Source: Edaphochlamys debaryana
Taxonomy: Eukaryota > Chlorophyta > Chlorophyceae > Chlamydomonadales
Length of the DNA: 64,000 bases
Reading direction: 5' to 3'
NCBI GenBank assembly: GCA_016858145.1
Contig: JAEHOE010000134.1
Coordinates: 186,001-250,000, forward strand
Both the position numbers and the translations under genes were made by a program. Below the pieces are notes generated by a model that saw nothing but the letters and a program-made list of their open reading frames with translations, searched no databases and had not been told where the DNA came from. Positions 35,401 through 48,600 of this stretch are shown one piece after another (position 1 is the stretch's first letter; every line of letters begins with the position of its first letter).

Positions 35401-37938
35401 AGATGGAGGGTGGGCCGGGGGCTGGAAGGGGGCTGGGGCAGGGGGCGGGGCGTTGGAGCAGGAGATGGGGCGGCGGCAAGGCGCCGAGCAGGGCCGGGGC
35501 TGGGGCTGGGGCTGAGAGAGAGACGGCGTGAAGGGGCCCAACCTCATGCTCGGTAACCTGCATCCCTCCTCCCTCTCCCGCAGCCGCTGTGGCGCGCGCA
35601 GAGGCCTCCGTGAGCAAGACCCTGGAGAAGAGCGGCGAGGAGCTGTCGGGGCTGCAGGTGGGGGGGCGGGTGGGGCGGGTGGGAGAGGGGCTGAGGGCGA
35701 GATGGGACGGAGCAGCGTCAGCAGCCCCGGCCCTGCTATTTTCCTGATGTCTGCCCGCTCTGCTCCGCGGACGGCACGAGAGTGTGCGGCCTTACGCGAG
35801 CAAACAAATCCTGTTGCTTGCTTGTGCGAAAGAATCTGCCCCTGCGCTTCCAGGTTGCAGGTTGCTCGCCTAGCCCATACACTACGGCCCCACATCCCGG
35901 CTCCGCACACCCCACCGCACCCCCCCCCCCATCCCCCCCCAGGACGCCGTGCGGGAGCTGTACGTGGCTGAGGCCGTGGTGGAGGGCCAGGCGGTGACGG
36001 GGGGCGCCTCCAAGGCGGAGAAGGACATCACCATCGGCCAGGCGTACGCGGTGAGGGGCGGGGCGCGCGGGGGGTCCACCGCCCCTGGCACCAGACCCGC
36101 TGGGGGCCTTTGGGGGCTTGGGAGGGAGGGGGCTGGCCTTTGCTGCCACTGCGCATCCTGTGGTGGAGGGCCAGGGCGAGCCTAGGCTGTGCTTCGCACA
36201 AAGACACTTCCTTTTCACCGCCTTGGCCTCTCCACACCACCGCCTCCCTCCGGCCGCCTCTCTGATGGGCCCCCGTCCCTCCATTAGGATATAGGAACTC
36301 AAAGGTTCGCTTTACTGTCGCAGGCGACCCGGTTCCGCTCAGCTTGATCCACACTCCCTCTCGACCCGCCCACCCCCCTGTCAGGACCTGGTGACGGCGG
36401 TGGCTGAGATGCAGAAGGCGTACGGCGACGCAGTGTCTCGGGCGCTGGGTCACGCGGTGGCCGAGGTGGTAGAGGTGGAGGAGGCGGCGGCCGTGGGCGC
36501 GGAGGTGCGCTGGGGGGGCGGGGGTGGCGGGGCGGCAGCTGGGACTGGCACGGGGCTTGAGGGCTTTGGAGGGGGCAGGGGCAGTTAGGGAAGTACCTGC
36601 CGGCACCGGTACCTGCAAGTGCCAGACGCGATAGAGCTCCGTGGGCTGCTTTTCTTGTAGCGATACCCGACGAGCCTACCGGTACCCGTCTGACCGGTAC
36701 TCTCCCTCCCCGGCCTCCGGCTCCACCCCATGCCCCCCTGCAGAAGACCAAGGTGCTGATGAGCCAGAAGGTGGGCGGGATCTTCGGATGGGGGAAGTGA
36801 GGCGGCCGCGAACGGGGAAGTCGAAGCGACGGCACGGTCCTGTGCTGAGGCGCTAGGGGGCGAGGGGGGCTCGGACCCGGACCCGGACCCGGACCCGCCT
36901 GTGTGGCGAGTGCCTTGCCACGGCTGGGGTTAGGAGGCGCATAAGCGGTCGGACCCCGCCGGAACACCTTACATGGCTGGCGGGGCGGGGCGTTCGGAAG
37001 TCGGCTTGCACGCATCCTGCTTGCTTGGGCCCCAAGGCAGCCAGAAACTCAGTTCAATGAGAGCGTCAATGAGAGCGTCAAGAGCAAAGTGGGAAGGATG
37101 GCCGTAGCGTCTCCTACGCTGAAGCTTGCAGCGCGCGAAACACAGATCAGAGCCGATCGGCGCCAACTGCGCCGCGGTGTGTGGCGGATTGCCCTTTTGT
37201 TGGTTTTGGTTGCTTGACTGGTGTGAAGTTTTGATTGCTGTACCATCAGGCAGTTTGTGTAGCGTGATGTGGTCACCTCTGGCCTGGGGCCTGGGACGGT
37301 GTTGGGGAGTCTTCGCAAGTCGGGGTGTACAGGAACGGACTGGGGACTCGCGAGGCGGCACCGTAGAGAGGCAAGGAGCCGGCAGGGCGGCCAATTCTTT
37401 GCGGCAATTCGCGCGTTGGTTGGTGTGTAATGCCTTTCGGTCTTGAGTCCGGCCGGCTCCTTGCCTCTCTGCTCTGCTCAACTGCGCTGCCGCCCTGGCT
37501 CGCTTGCTCCTGCAGACACGCGCACCAGCCTCCTTGCTGCAACGCACACCCTCCGCGCTGTGCTTGACACCACGGCCTGTGTCCAGATGCCGTACCGCAC
37601 TAAACTCTTTCGCATGGCATAGGCCCACAAAACCCCACCCCCCCCCTCAAGGCATGCGCCCTTCCTCTGCCCCTGCCCCTCAGATTGTGGAGCTGGAGAA
37701 GGCGGTGGGCATCGACCCCGACGCCCCCAAGCCCCCGCCGCGCCCGCGCCCGGCGCCCAGGCCCAAGGTCGAGGCGCCGCCGCCCGCCGCCGCCCCTGCC
37801 GCCGCCGCCGCCGACGGCGCCGCGGCCGAGAAGGCGTCCGACGTGGATCTGGATACCCTCAAGATCCCAGTGGCGGGCGCGGTCCTGTTCTGGATCTGGG
37901 GGACCTTCATTGCGCCCAAGTCGCGCTACAGCCGATAA
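32471..37938 (+). CDS. Predicted thylakoid coiled-coil membrane protein, function unknown
   Basis: I do not recognise this family. Fourteen exons: 32471-32680, 32821-32860, 33084-33307, 33655-33690, 33937-34071, 34373-34453, 34703-34798, 34996-35089, 35344-35409, 35584-35657, 35943-36050, 36385-36504, 36744-36770, 37684-37938 (521 aa), all in phase. Residues 1-42 are Arg/Ser/Ala-rich like a chloroplast transit peptide. A hydrophobic stretch, LPFALATLLVATPAMA, ends in an A-x-A processing-type site, as in lumen-targeted proteins. Then come an Ala/Glu-rich linker, a long heptad-like region (about 200-440; for example RRELAAELERRQAMMNALAA), a Pro-rich segment (PPRPRPAPRPK), and a C-terminal membrane helix (IPVAGAVLFWIWGTFIAP) ending KSRYSR. 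The bipartite N-terminus plus C-terminal anchor suggest a thylakoid membrane protein with most of its mass on one side. The last intron is 913 nt. Gene structure is strong; location is inferred. Confidence 0.8.
36873..36896 (+). repeat. (GGACCC)4 intronic hexamer repeat
   Basis: Four perfect copies of GGACCC in the last intron of the thylakoid protein gene. Confidence 0.9.
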
Positions 37939-39672
37939 TCGCGCTGCGGCCGTACACTGCGCTACCCGCACTTCAGATGATTGTGCTGTGGGCAAGGCGC
38001 GGAGCCTGGCGGCAGGCGAGGCGGCGGCCGGCGGCGTTGCGACAATGAAGGGGCGCAGCAGGCGGCTCGGCGCGAAGGGCGGGCGAGGAGGAGCACAGCG
38101 CTGGCTGCGTCGTCACCGCGGCAGGGGGGACTGCATGCGCAGCAACGCCTGCGCGCCCGCTCGCCGCAAGGCGGGGCGGGGCGTTGCGCTGGGACCGGCG
38201 CTGCGGTGCTGCGGCGCTGCGTTCCAGATTGGAGGGCGGCGGAGCGCAGCGGTGGAGAGGAGAGTGAAGAGGGGAAAGCGCCATGCGGGGACTGTCCGCC
38301 ACTGCCAGGAGGGCGGAGGGGAGGGAAGCCATGGGCGCTGGGCGCCGCAGGGGGCGGCTGTGGCCCCACTGCTGCCGCCTGCGCCCGCCCATGCCTGAGG
38401 GGTGGTTACGGTACTGCAGCGCCTCAGAGGGCGGCCAAGCATTTGAAGTAGCATTCTGATTGTGAGCGACCGAGCCGTCGCAGGGGGGACGAGAGGCGTG
38501 TGGACACCAGGGGCCCGGGCTAGAGAGTCTTTGCTTCTTTGTGGGCGGAGCGGTATTATTCTCCGTCGTCCTCCTGTAGTGACAAGTTGGCGGAGGCTAC
38601 GTCCCCCGAGGAGCGTCTGCGTGGGCCCGTCGGGGCTAATAAGGTTACGCATTGACTTGAGCCGAGGCGCTACACTGAGACAGACGGTTAAGAGTTATGC
38701 GGTTGTTGCATCCGGGGAGGGCGTGCAGACTGGGCATTCCCGTACCCTTTGAGCCGGGGAGCAGCGCCCGTGCGTATTGGCTGGGCGAGGCAGGTGTCGT
38801 GCGGGGCTACTCGCGCAGGAGAGGAGTGGAAGTAACAATGGTGAGAGGGCACTGGAGGGGCTACAGCAGGGCTTGCGGCCATTGCGCTGAGGTGACTGAG
38901 GGGCTGTGGCAAGGGCTCGAGAGCGGTAGAAGAGCGGGGCTACATGAAGTCTGAGCGGGGAGACGTCATGTGGAGAGATGCATCAGGGGCGAGGCTAGGG
39001 CTGCAGGAAGTGCAGGGTGCGGACTGCGGAGGGTGCGAGCGACATCGCACGGCGGCTGCCTGGCGCCTGAGAAGGGATGCAAGGGATGCAAGGGGTAGCG
39101 GCTTATCATAGTTAGCTGTGCGTCCGCCGCCGGTGAGGGTTGCGGCCGCCGGCATCCCCAGGCCTTACTGGTACTGGCCTTCCCCAGTCCCCAGGCTGCT
39201 GCTTATTCCCACTCCCCAGACTTACTGCCCTTCCCCAGCCCCTAGGCTCACTGCCCTCGCCTCTCTCTGGCAGCTCTCGGGCGTACGTCGAGCTGCGTCG
39301 GCGGTTGGCTTCCGGTCCTGACTTCTGTTCGCCTGCGTGCTCCATCCAGCTCTAGTCGGACACCGCAAACGCTGCTGTGACTTGGTACATGAGAGCATGG
39401 CGAGCTTGCAGCGGGCGTTGTGCAGGGTTTGACGCGCTGAGTAGGTCCCGGTCCTTTACGTAGTACAGTCCGCTCTCTTACGAGGCGCGCGGCGCGCCCC
39501 GCGACGCGATTTCCAGCCTCCTGACCCCGAAAGTGTTGTTGCAATACAAGACACAGTAGGGCGTCTCGCAAGATGGCCACACTTGAACTAGAGTGGCGGT
39601 CAGGGCCGGACCTCTCTGAACGAAGGCATGCTCCAGCCAGCGTTAACGGCATGTAGAAGACAGCGTTAACGA
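37939..39672. other. Intergenic region before cyclase paralog B
   Basis: About 1.7 kb with the 3' UTR of the thylakoid protein gene and the promoter side of the cyclase. Degenerate repeats of a TTACTG...CTTCCCCAG...AGGCT type occur at 39165-39265. No coding exon or clear promoter motif was recognised. Confidence 0.5.
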
Positions 39673-42600
39673 ATGGACTTCAACGAACTGCAGTTGCGAC
39701 ACCCGCAGCGGCGCCAAAGCTGTTGCAGAATTTTAACTCGACACGCCCGCGCGCTCACTCTGTGCCTGCTACTCATCTCTGACACTTGTTGCGCCTCCGC
39801 TTCTGACGGGTGAGCGAAAACGGCTGCAAGGACTAATTTATTGGCAAAGTCACAAACCATGCCTCATCCGCCAGGAACGCAACGGAAGCGCGCGGCAACG
39901 CATCCGTCGTGAACTGCCAATGGCTCGGCGGGGTTCGCCAGGTGCGTTTCCAGCTGCGCTCGGCCGGAAACACTCGCGACCAACGTCCCGTAGCGCCCGC
40001 AGCCGCGCCCCCGTCTGCCCCGTCCGTGCGCAATCCTCATCCCTCCAATCCCCAGGCGCCCAGCATAAGCCTGTTCACAGGTCTGCGCCCCAACCAGCCC
40101 TTCCTCGCAACCCTTGCGCGGGAACACACGCGGCGAGCGCTCTTGGCGCCACGGGATCAGCGCGTGGCAAGCGTGGACCTGCAGACCGATGGCGAGCTCA
40201 GCTTAGCGGCCACCGCGGCCCTGGCTGCCGCGGCGAGCGGCGCCGCGCTGGCCTACTCCGCGGCCGACCGCTGCGGCGGCTTGGCGGCGGCCGACACGGC
40301 GGCGGCATGGTGGGGGGCTGAGGCGTAACGGGGCGGGGGAGAGGGGCGGGGCAGGGCGGCCTAGGCCGTGGGACCGATAGGGCCAGGGAAGGGCTGATTA
40401 GTGGGTGCGGTCGGTCGCGGCCCTGTTTTTCAACAGACTCATCCTTACCCTCTGACCTGAGCCCTGTGCCTCCGCTCCGCCCCGCAGCGGCGCCAGCGGC
40501 GCAGCGCCAGCGGCCGACGGCGGCCTGCTCACCTCCGTGGGGTGGGGGGCGCAGGCCCTGGGGCTGGCCGAGTACGCCGCACTGCCGATGGTGGGTCACA
40601 CGGTGGTGTGGTGGTGTGGAGGTGTGAACGCACCCTGACAGACCGGCTCGGGTTTAAGCGTTGGGAGGGGCTGACCGCGCTCGAGGCCCTCGGGCGGGAG
40701 GCAGGCTAAAGCTTTGGCGGTGGGCTCAGTTCCAATCCCTATCTATAAGAAAGATCTTCTGTTGAGACCGGCTTCCCATTCGTGTTCGTCCCGCAGCTGC
40801 GCGCTCACGCCTCATCGCCCAACTCCAGCTGGCTGAGGCAGCTGGAGTCGGACGCCGCAGCGGGCTCCGGCCTGCCGCCCCAGCTGCTCGCGCCGAGGCC
40901 GGGCCAGCCCGGCGGTGCCGCGCCTGCGCCTCTGCTGCTGCTCTATCGGCGTGACTGGCTGGAGCGGCTAGCAGCTGGGGGCGGAGTCAGCGGCCGCCGC
41001 AGGAGCACTGCGGAGATTCTAGAGGTATCTGACCTGCTGCCGCCAACGTGGGACATGCTTGCGCGTCTGCTGGGGTCACTTGTGAACGAGGACCTGGACG
41101 GAGACAGCCGGCCTGATCACGCGCTGTGCGTCGACCTGTTGCCAGGTGGGTAGTCACAGGGCCTGAGGGTTTGTAAGCGGGGACCGTGTTCAGGGGGCGG
41201 GGCTAAGCATGAGCGGCCCCTAGCAAAGCTCAGAGCCTTAGTTTCTCTCCAACCTGCAGGCTGCAAGGGTGGGGCGCTGCTCACTGCCATCTGGGCGTCC
41301 CTGGCTCAGTCTGGGGGCACCGCCCAAGGCCTGTGGTTCAACTCGGCTGATATGAGCCCTGCGCTGGGTAAGCCAGGGTTGAATGCGAGGGCTGAGGGAC
41401 CGAGCGACCAGGGGTCAGGAAGTGTTCTGTCTGTTCCCTTCCACCCTTGCAGACGGCCCCGCACTTCCAGAGGCACTCCGGCTCTATGCTGCCCTGGCGG
41501 CATCCAACGCCGCGCCCTTCACTCCCGGCGGCCAGGCGCTCTCCCGGAGCACCGTGCCTGTGACTCCAGAAGAGCTGCTGGCAGCAGGGGGCGCGCTTGA
41601 CCCCACCTCGGGGGCCCCGCTGTGTGGCGCCATCAACCCTCTCTTTGCTGCCGGGCGCTGCCTCTTCACCATCGACTGGGCGCCTTCTGCACTCCGCCTT
41701 GCGTACCAGAGTGAGCAAGATGCATCACCCAGGGCACCTCTGGGCTTGGTTTCCCGCATCCATGGTACCTCACGCGCTAGCTGCGCTCACAACCTGCGCC
41801 TTGCCCTGCAGACGTGTCTGGCGTGCTAGGCGCGGCGCTGCTGCCGGGGAGCCTGTTTGTGTCGTCCACTTCAGCTGATGGCTCGACCATCGTGGAGGGC
41901 CCAAGAGGGGTGGCCCGGGCTGCCCCGCCCCCGCCACCACCTCAGCCCCAGCAGCTGCTGCCCTGCATCCCGACGCGGTGCCCCCATGCGGAGCCCCTGG
42001 CGGACACAGCGGCTCTGGCGGATGCATGGGGTCGCTATCGAGTTGATTTGCGAGGCACAGGAGTGGGGCAGGCTCAGCAGGAGGCTGGGGAGGAGCTGTG
42101 GGTGAACCGAGCACCGCTGCTTGGGGAGGCCGGGGACGTGTGGGTCCTTGCACCCGGCCAGTCCCCCGCAACCGCGATGCGGACTGCGGAGTTCATCCGG
42201 TGAGCTGCCTAAAAGTAACGCTCTGATTGTTGAGATGCTTGGACGTATCAGGTATCACCCTTCTCAGCCACTTCTACCCAGCACCACTCCCTACTATCTA
42301 CCTCACACCTTCGTCCATACACGCAGGCTGGCAGCTTTCGAGCTTGGTCAGCAATACAGCCTGCTTGTCGACGGCAACAGGAGAGCACTCACGGACACTG
42401 CCGTCGCCTTAGAGCTGCCGCCAGCGGATGTCTCGGCTGTGACACAGGTAAGAGTGACGAGAGTCCGCCGGTGCCGGGACCTCCCTCACCCCTGCAGGTT
42501 GGCACCCTTGCTCCACAGGCCCTCGCCGCCAGCGCTGCGCACCCCAATGCGGCCATGGACGTGCTGTTGCCGTACAGCTCGTCGTACAGGTGGGCGAGGC

Positions 42601-45600
42601 GGCGGGATGGGGTTAGCGTACGTGGCAAAGCCTGTCGTATTCCGTGGCCATCACGCCTCCACCCCTCACCCAGGGCCGCACTGGACGAGCTCGCTTCGGG
42701 CTCCCTGCTGGCAACGGCCGCGGGGAACCGGTCCACGGACGTGCCGCGTCTCCTGGAGGCGACACGCGTCAAGTTCGTGACTGCACTGCAAGGTAGGTTC
42801 CTAGGAGCCTTACCTGCTGTGCAAAGCTACTGCCCGTAAGCCGCGCGCTGACACAGTGCCATTGTGACCCGGGCCCCCCTGCAGCCTTTCCGTACCCCGC
42901 CATAATGAAAGCCATGTACTGGGAGTCAATCGGGCTGTCCAACGAACTTGACACAATTGGTATTGAAGACCGCTCGACGGACAAATTCAATGTGGTAGGC
43001 GTGGCGGTCGGCGTGAGCGTGGGCGGCACGGTCCTCCTGGTCCTCGCCGGCCTCTTCCTGCTATGGCGGCTGCGGTTGCGGCCCAGAGCCCCGTTGCTGT
43101 CCCGAGGTGTCAAGCCGCCCGGCCCGGGACCCGCCACGACCCTCGCCCTCACGGACGTGCAGGTGACACGGGTTGCGGGCTCTTCCTTGGGAGCTTGCAG
43201 CTTTACAGGCTGCCCCACGGGTGCACCTGCTAACCTTATTGTTACCGTTGGCCCTCGACCCCCCCCCCAAGAACTCGACCCTTCTGTGGGAGGTGCTGTC
43301 TGCGGAGCTCATGGATGAGTGCATGGCCATCCACCACGGAGTGATGAGGATGGTGCGTAGGGGTGGGAGGCCTGTCTGTGGTCCGTGCGGATTTATGCCA
43401 ACACCGCCGCTGGACTGTGCTCGCTTGTGGCAACAGGCGATCGAGAGCAACTATGGTTACGAGGCCTTCACAGAGGTATGGGGAAGGGGCTCTTCGCTTG
43501 GCCAAATTGTCCTCAGCAAGGCTGTCCCCGTGGTTTGCTGCATTCATGTCCTGTGCCCCCCCTTGTCTGCCCAGGGTGATGCCTTTGCGGTGGCCTTCCA
43601 TGACCCCGAGGACGCACTCACATTCGCCATGGACCTTCAGGTGTGTGGGCGGTGGAGGGGCGTGCGCTCGTGTACCGCCCTGCATGCTTGTCCGCGGCAC
43701 ATCCCCATCACTTTCCCTGGTTTCCCCTCCCTGGGCCCCCCGCCCCACCCCCACAGGCCGCCCTGCTGGTCGCGGACTGGCCCCCGGAGCTCCTGGCCCA
43801 CACAGACGGCTGCGAGGTCTGGGCGCGCCGATGCACGCACCTGCCGATGCCCCTGCCGCCCCCGGGGCCCCTGGGTCGGTCCCTGCGGGCGGCCCAGCTA
43901 GCGGACTCAGCCCTGGACGCATCGCAGCGGCCCACGGGGGGCAGCGGCAGCCGGCCGACCGCCACCACCAGCAGCCGGAGGTACGCGGGTCGGCTAGGGG
44001 GTGCCGGCAGTCGATCGCCGCTGTTGGGGAATTGTGGGGTAGGACGGGACCCGTTAGAAGGCGTTTCCTGCCGCTCTGTCTTCCGCTAGCCGGGTCACTG
44101 AGCACACGCCTCCGCCAGGGAGCTCGAGGCTTGACGGACTAGCGCGGGGCCAAAGCTGGCTTGTGGTCACCAAAACGCACCCCACGCTCGCCTTCCTTCC
44201 CTGCGCCTGCACCCTCCCCATCGGACTCGCCGCAGGTTCCTGCAGCAGCTTCTGGGCAGCACCAACTCGCACACGCAGTCGGCGCTGCTCACCTCCGGGG
44301 GCGGCGGCGCGGGCGCGGGGTCCACAACCGGCGGCCTGGGCTTCGCGCGGACCTCGGGGGAGCCCCACCCCGACCCTCTGGACCTGCTCAGCCTCACCAG
44401 CGACCGTCAACCCATTAACTCATCACCCCAGCTGAGCATCCCCGAGGCCACGCCTGCGGCCGCCGGCTCCGGCCTGTGGCGGCTGCCCGCGTCGAGGCCC
44501 CCCTCCCAGGCTCAGGTCCCAGTCCTCATCCACCTCCCCCAGCTGCTGCCCATAAACACGGGTCCGCACGCGCTGCGATGGCAGAAGGCGAACAGCCGCA
44601 CGTGGTCCGTCATGCTACCGACATCGGGGACGAGCAGCAACGGCGAGTTCCTAACCGCCGTTGGCTCCACGGGCCCCGGCGCCGCCAGCAACAACAGCGG
44701 ATGGCTCGGCGGCCCCCTGCTCCTGGCCAACCTGCCGGGGGGACCGGGCGGCGCCCAGCTCTCCCCCAGCTCCCCAGCCCGGCCCTCCATGCTCCTGCCC
44801 CTCCCCGAGGAGTCCGCCAGGCTCGACTCGGAGCCCTGGGCGGGCCCTGCGCTCCTGCCTCGCTCCCCCAGCCCGGCTGCCTCCCCGGTGGTCCCGATCG
44901 ACGTGCTGCTGGACGTGCGGCGCTCAGCGCCCCCCAGCGGTACGGCCGGCCGCACAGCCCTGACGCCCGCGGCTCTGCAGCTGGCGGCTGCGTCGGAGGG
45001 CGGGGGCAAGCGAGCGGAGGCCGCGGGGGACGGTGTCGCCTGGCTGCCGAGCCCCCCCTTGGCGGTGGGCACACCACGGACGACGGGCTCTGACGAGGCC
45101 GCGGGCGCCAGCAGGTCCGCCCCTGCCACGGTGATCCTGGGCTTGGCGGCTGCGGGCTCGCCACCGTCGCCCCCCGGCGCCCTCTGGAACGCCGGCCTCG
45201 CCGCGGCCTGGGCTGCGGTCACGGGCTCAGCGCCCGGGGCAGCCCGCCTGCCCCCACCAGGCCCTGCGCCTGCGCCTGTCCCAGCCGTTGCGGCCCCAGC
45301 GGTGCTCACGGAGGGGTTGGTGCCCGGCCAAGGGCACGTGGAAGGGCCCTCGGCGCGGAGCGAGCCACCGTCTGTGGCGGGAGCGGCAGCGGGTGCGGGT
45401 GCGGGGCCCGACCTGCAGCAGTGGGTGGCTGCGGGCGAGGGTTCCGCGCACGCGCCGGTGCGGCGGCTGCGGCCACTGAGCCTCCGCCACGACAGCAGCT
45501 GGTCGGGCGGGTCCGTCACGGCCGACGCGGCGCTCGTTGGCACCGCCCCCGCCTCCCTGCGCAGCTCCGACAGCCAGCACGGCGGCACAGAGCCGGCACC

Positions 45601-48600
45601 GTCGGTGGTGCTGGAGCCTCGGACTACACCGGGGCATGGCAGCAGGTAAGGACCGGCAGCTGCAGCCGCAGGATGGGTTGCAAGTGGGCGCTGAGAGGCG
45701 AGGCTGGGGCCGAGGGCCACGTGCGGAGCAGTGTTGGGGGCAGGAAGGCAAGGGATGGGCACTTGCGCGGGAGACGCACAGCACGCTGGGAGGTGCACGC
45801 GGCCACTTCCTTTGCCCAGTGCCCGCCTCCTCACGGCTGGTGCCGCACTCTGCTTTGCCCATCGCCGGCTTGTTGCTAAGTGCCGCCTCCACCCCTGCCC
45901 GCGCACAGGCACTCGGACGTCCGCCTAACGCCCACCCTGGCACCCCGGTCGCAGCACCGCAGCGAGCAACCCGACCCGCACTTCCACTCCGGCCCCATTG
46001 TGGCTTCCGGGCAGCGCGAGGTGGCCGCTGGGACGGGCGAGGTAGAGCCACAGGGGAAGCCGCCACTGCAGCCCGCAGCCGCTGGCAGTACAATGGCGCC
46101 TGCACGGTCGCACGGGCGGACGTCGAGCCCGCAAGCCAGCACCCCGGAAATCAAGTCGCCCTTCGCCACCGCTGGCGCACCCTCCTCCGAAGAGGGCGGC
46201 CCAGCGGACAGCAAAAAGGCGCTCGCGCCTGCTGGGGACGGTGAAGCATACCCCAATGGCAACCCCAAGGAGCAGGGTGGCGCCGGTGTGGGCCCGCCGG
46301 TGCACGTCGACGGGACCCTGTTTGGACCCATGGGCCACCTGATTGATGACGGCATGGGGCCCCTCTTCGAATGGTGAGCAAGGGTGCTGTGACAAAGCGT
46401 AAATGCCGAGGCTGCCCTACCCCACAGCCTTTATCCCCGCGCCATCTTGCCTCTTTGGCTGGATGGGTCCGTGCGTGCCTTTGGAGCCACGGCTTGAGAG
46501 CTGTTGTTTGCAGGCATGCATTCCAGACCCTCACCATGCCATCCGGCCTTTCATCAACCCGTCCGCTTCCATTCTTGGTTCTGGAAGATCGCCACGCTGA
46601 CGCCGACGGCACACCCTCTCCTCGCCGCGCGCAGGCGCGCCCACGTGAGCTGGTTCGACGACGAGGTCGTATCCGCCATCTACCGGGAGCGGGAGCGCGC
46701 CTCGCGGGGCTCACTGCAGGGCCACGAGGAGGCGGGGCCCAAGCACGCCGACAAGCCAGCAGCCAACGCGGCCAGGGAGGAGGCGGGGCGCGCACTCGAA
46801 AGCGGCGGTAGAGCGGAGCAGCCGCAGGGGAGGCCCCCGCGCGGCCAGCCGCGCCTGCGCCGACAGGGCGCATACGGCCCCTGGAAGCGGTCGCTCGATG
46901 GGCGGGAGGGGCTGCCGTCCTATGCGCGCACCTCGAGGGCGCACAGCAGCGGACCCGGGCCGAGTCAGGTGAGGTGTGCACGCTGGTGTGGCGCGAGACA
47001 GGACCACCCACAGCTCTGCCCGACGCATGCATCACAACAAGTAAGCCTAATCTGTACGTACCCGTGTGCACCTGGGCCTCCCGCCGCAGACCCAGACCCC
47101 GCGTGCGCAGCCGAGCCGCGCAGGGCTGCAGGGCGCCATCAGCTGGGGCAAGCGCAACCTGCAGTCGCTTGTGTCGGGCAGTCTGGCGGGGTCGGGCTCG
47201 CTGATGGACACCCTGGTCGCCGACGCCGAGCCGCACCGCGGATCGCCGCCTCCCGCCCCAGCGTCGTCTGCGCCCGCCGGCAGGCCGCGGCAGGGGATGG
47301 CAGTGGAGGGCGCGCAGTCGGCGCCCCTGCCCGGGTCCATGGCCGCATCGGAGCCCGCGGCGCAGCAGGAGCACGAGCAGGTGCGTGCAAGCGGGGTTGC
47401 TCGCCGCTGTATGTGCCGCTGTGTAACGAGGATGCTGTTGACATCGGCGGGCCGCGTGTAGATTGGGCATGCAGAGAATCTGACAAGCGTGCACTGACCC
47501 TGTGCGAGCAACCCGGCAGAAACGGAGGCTGAGCGTGTCTGTTCCTTCTGCTCAGTGTCCGTCCCTCATCCCGCCTTCCGCTTCAGGTGCTCGGGCGGCT
47601 GACCTTCACGGAGCGGCTGGCGGGCAAGAGCGGGCGGCTGGGGCTCCTCCTGGGACAGCTGGTACCCTGGCTGACGCCGTCCCGGGCGCCACTGGCCGCC
47701 TCCCCCTCCATGGCCGAGCCCCTGCCCGCGGACGTCGTTGTGTGCACCTCCGCCACGCCCCAAGACACGCCCCTGTCCCCAGAGTGCCTGCCTGTCGAAG
47801 CGGCGCCGCCAACCCTTCCCGAGGCCGCAGCCGAGGCTGGGGATGTGGCTGGGGATGCGGATGCGGCTGGGGATGGGGATGGGGATCGCGAGGATGTCAC
47901 AATGCCCGCTGCAGTGATGCTGCTCAGCCACCACTGGGGCTCGCCCTCACACGCCAGCCCCGACCCAGCCACGCTCACCCTCACCACCTGGAACCGGCTC
48001 AGCCGGCCGCCCAGCGCCGCAGGCGCGGAGGTCCCCACATGGCCAACCTGCGGCCCGCAACCTCACCCCCAGCCGCAGCCCATGGCCCCGCCCCACCTTC
48101 GCCCACCTTCCCCGCCAGCCGCCCCGTCTGCAGAGCGCACCAGCCCCAGTGTGCCCAGTGCAACAGCCATGGCGCCAACGGGCTCGGGTCTGCAGGCCGC
48201 AACACCAGCGGGGGCGCACGGCGCGGGACGGCTGCCGTCGGGTGCGTCGGCCACCTTTGGCGCCAAGCGCACCACCAAGGCGCCTTCGCGAAACGCGCTG
48301 GCCGGCATCTCCCAGCGCTTCTCGCGCAGCGTGCTGTCGCTGCCGCACGCCAGCGCCGAGCCGCTGTTGCCGCTCACGGGGGCCCCCAGCGTGGACGGCG
48401 CCGCGGACCTCTTCCGCGACCTCAACACGGCGGCTCTGCTGCTCGCGTTAGAGCAGCAGCCCCTGCAGCCGGCGGGGCTCCCGCATGGCGCTGCGCGCGA
48501 CCCGCCCCCGTTTATGGCACACCGGGCTGCATCAATGCCACAGCTAGGTGGTGGCTGCGGCTACGGTTGGCTGGGCGCAGCGGGCGCCACTGTGGCGGCA

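Noticed and set aside
44512..45912. 466-codon minus-strand ORF
   Set aside because: Antisense to the large linker exon of cyclase paralog B; no domain, and GC-rich third positions on the opposite strand explain the lack of stops.
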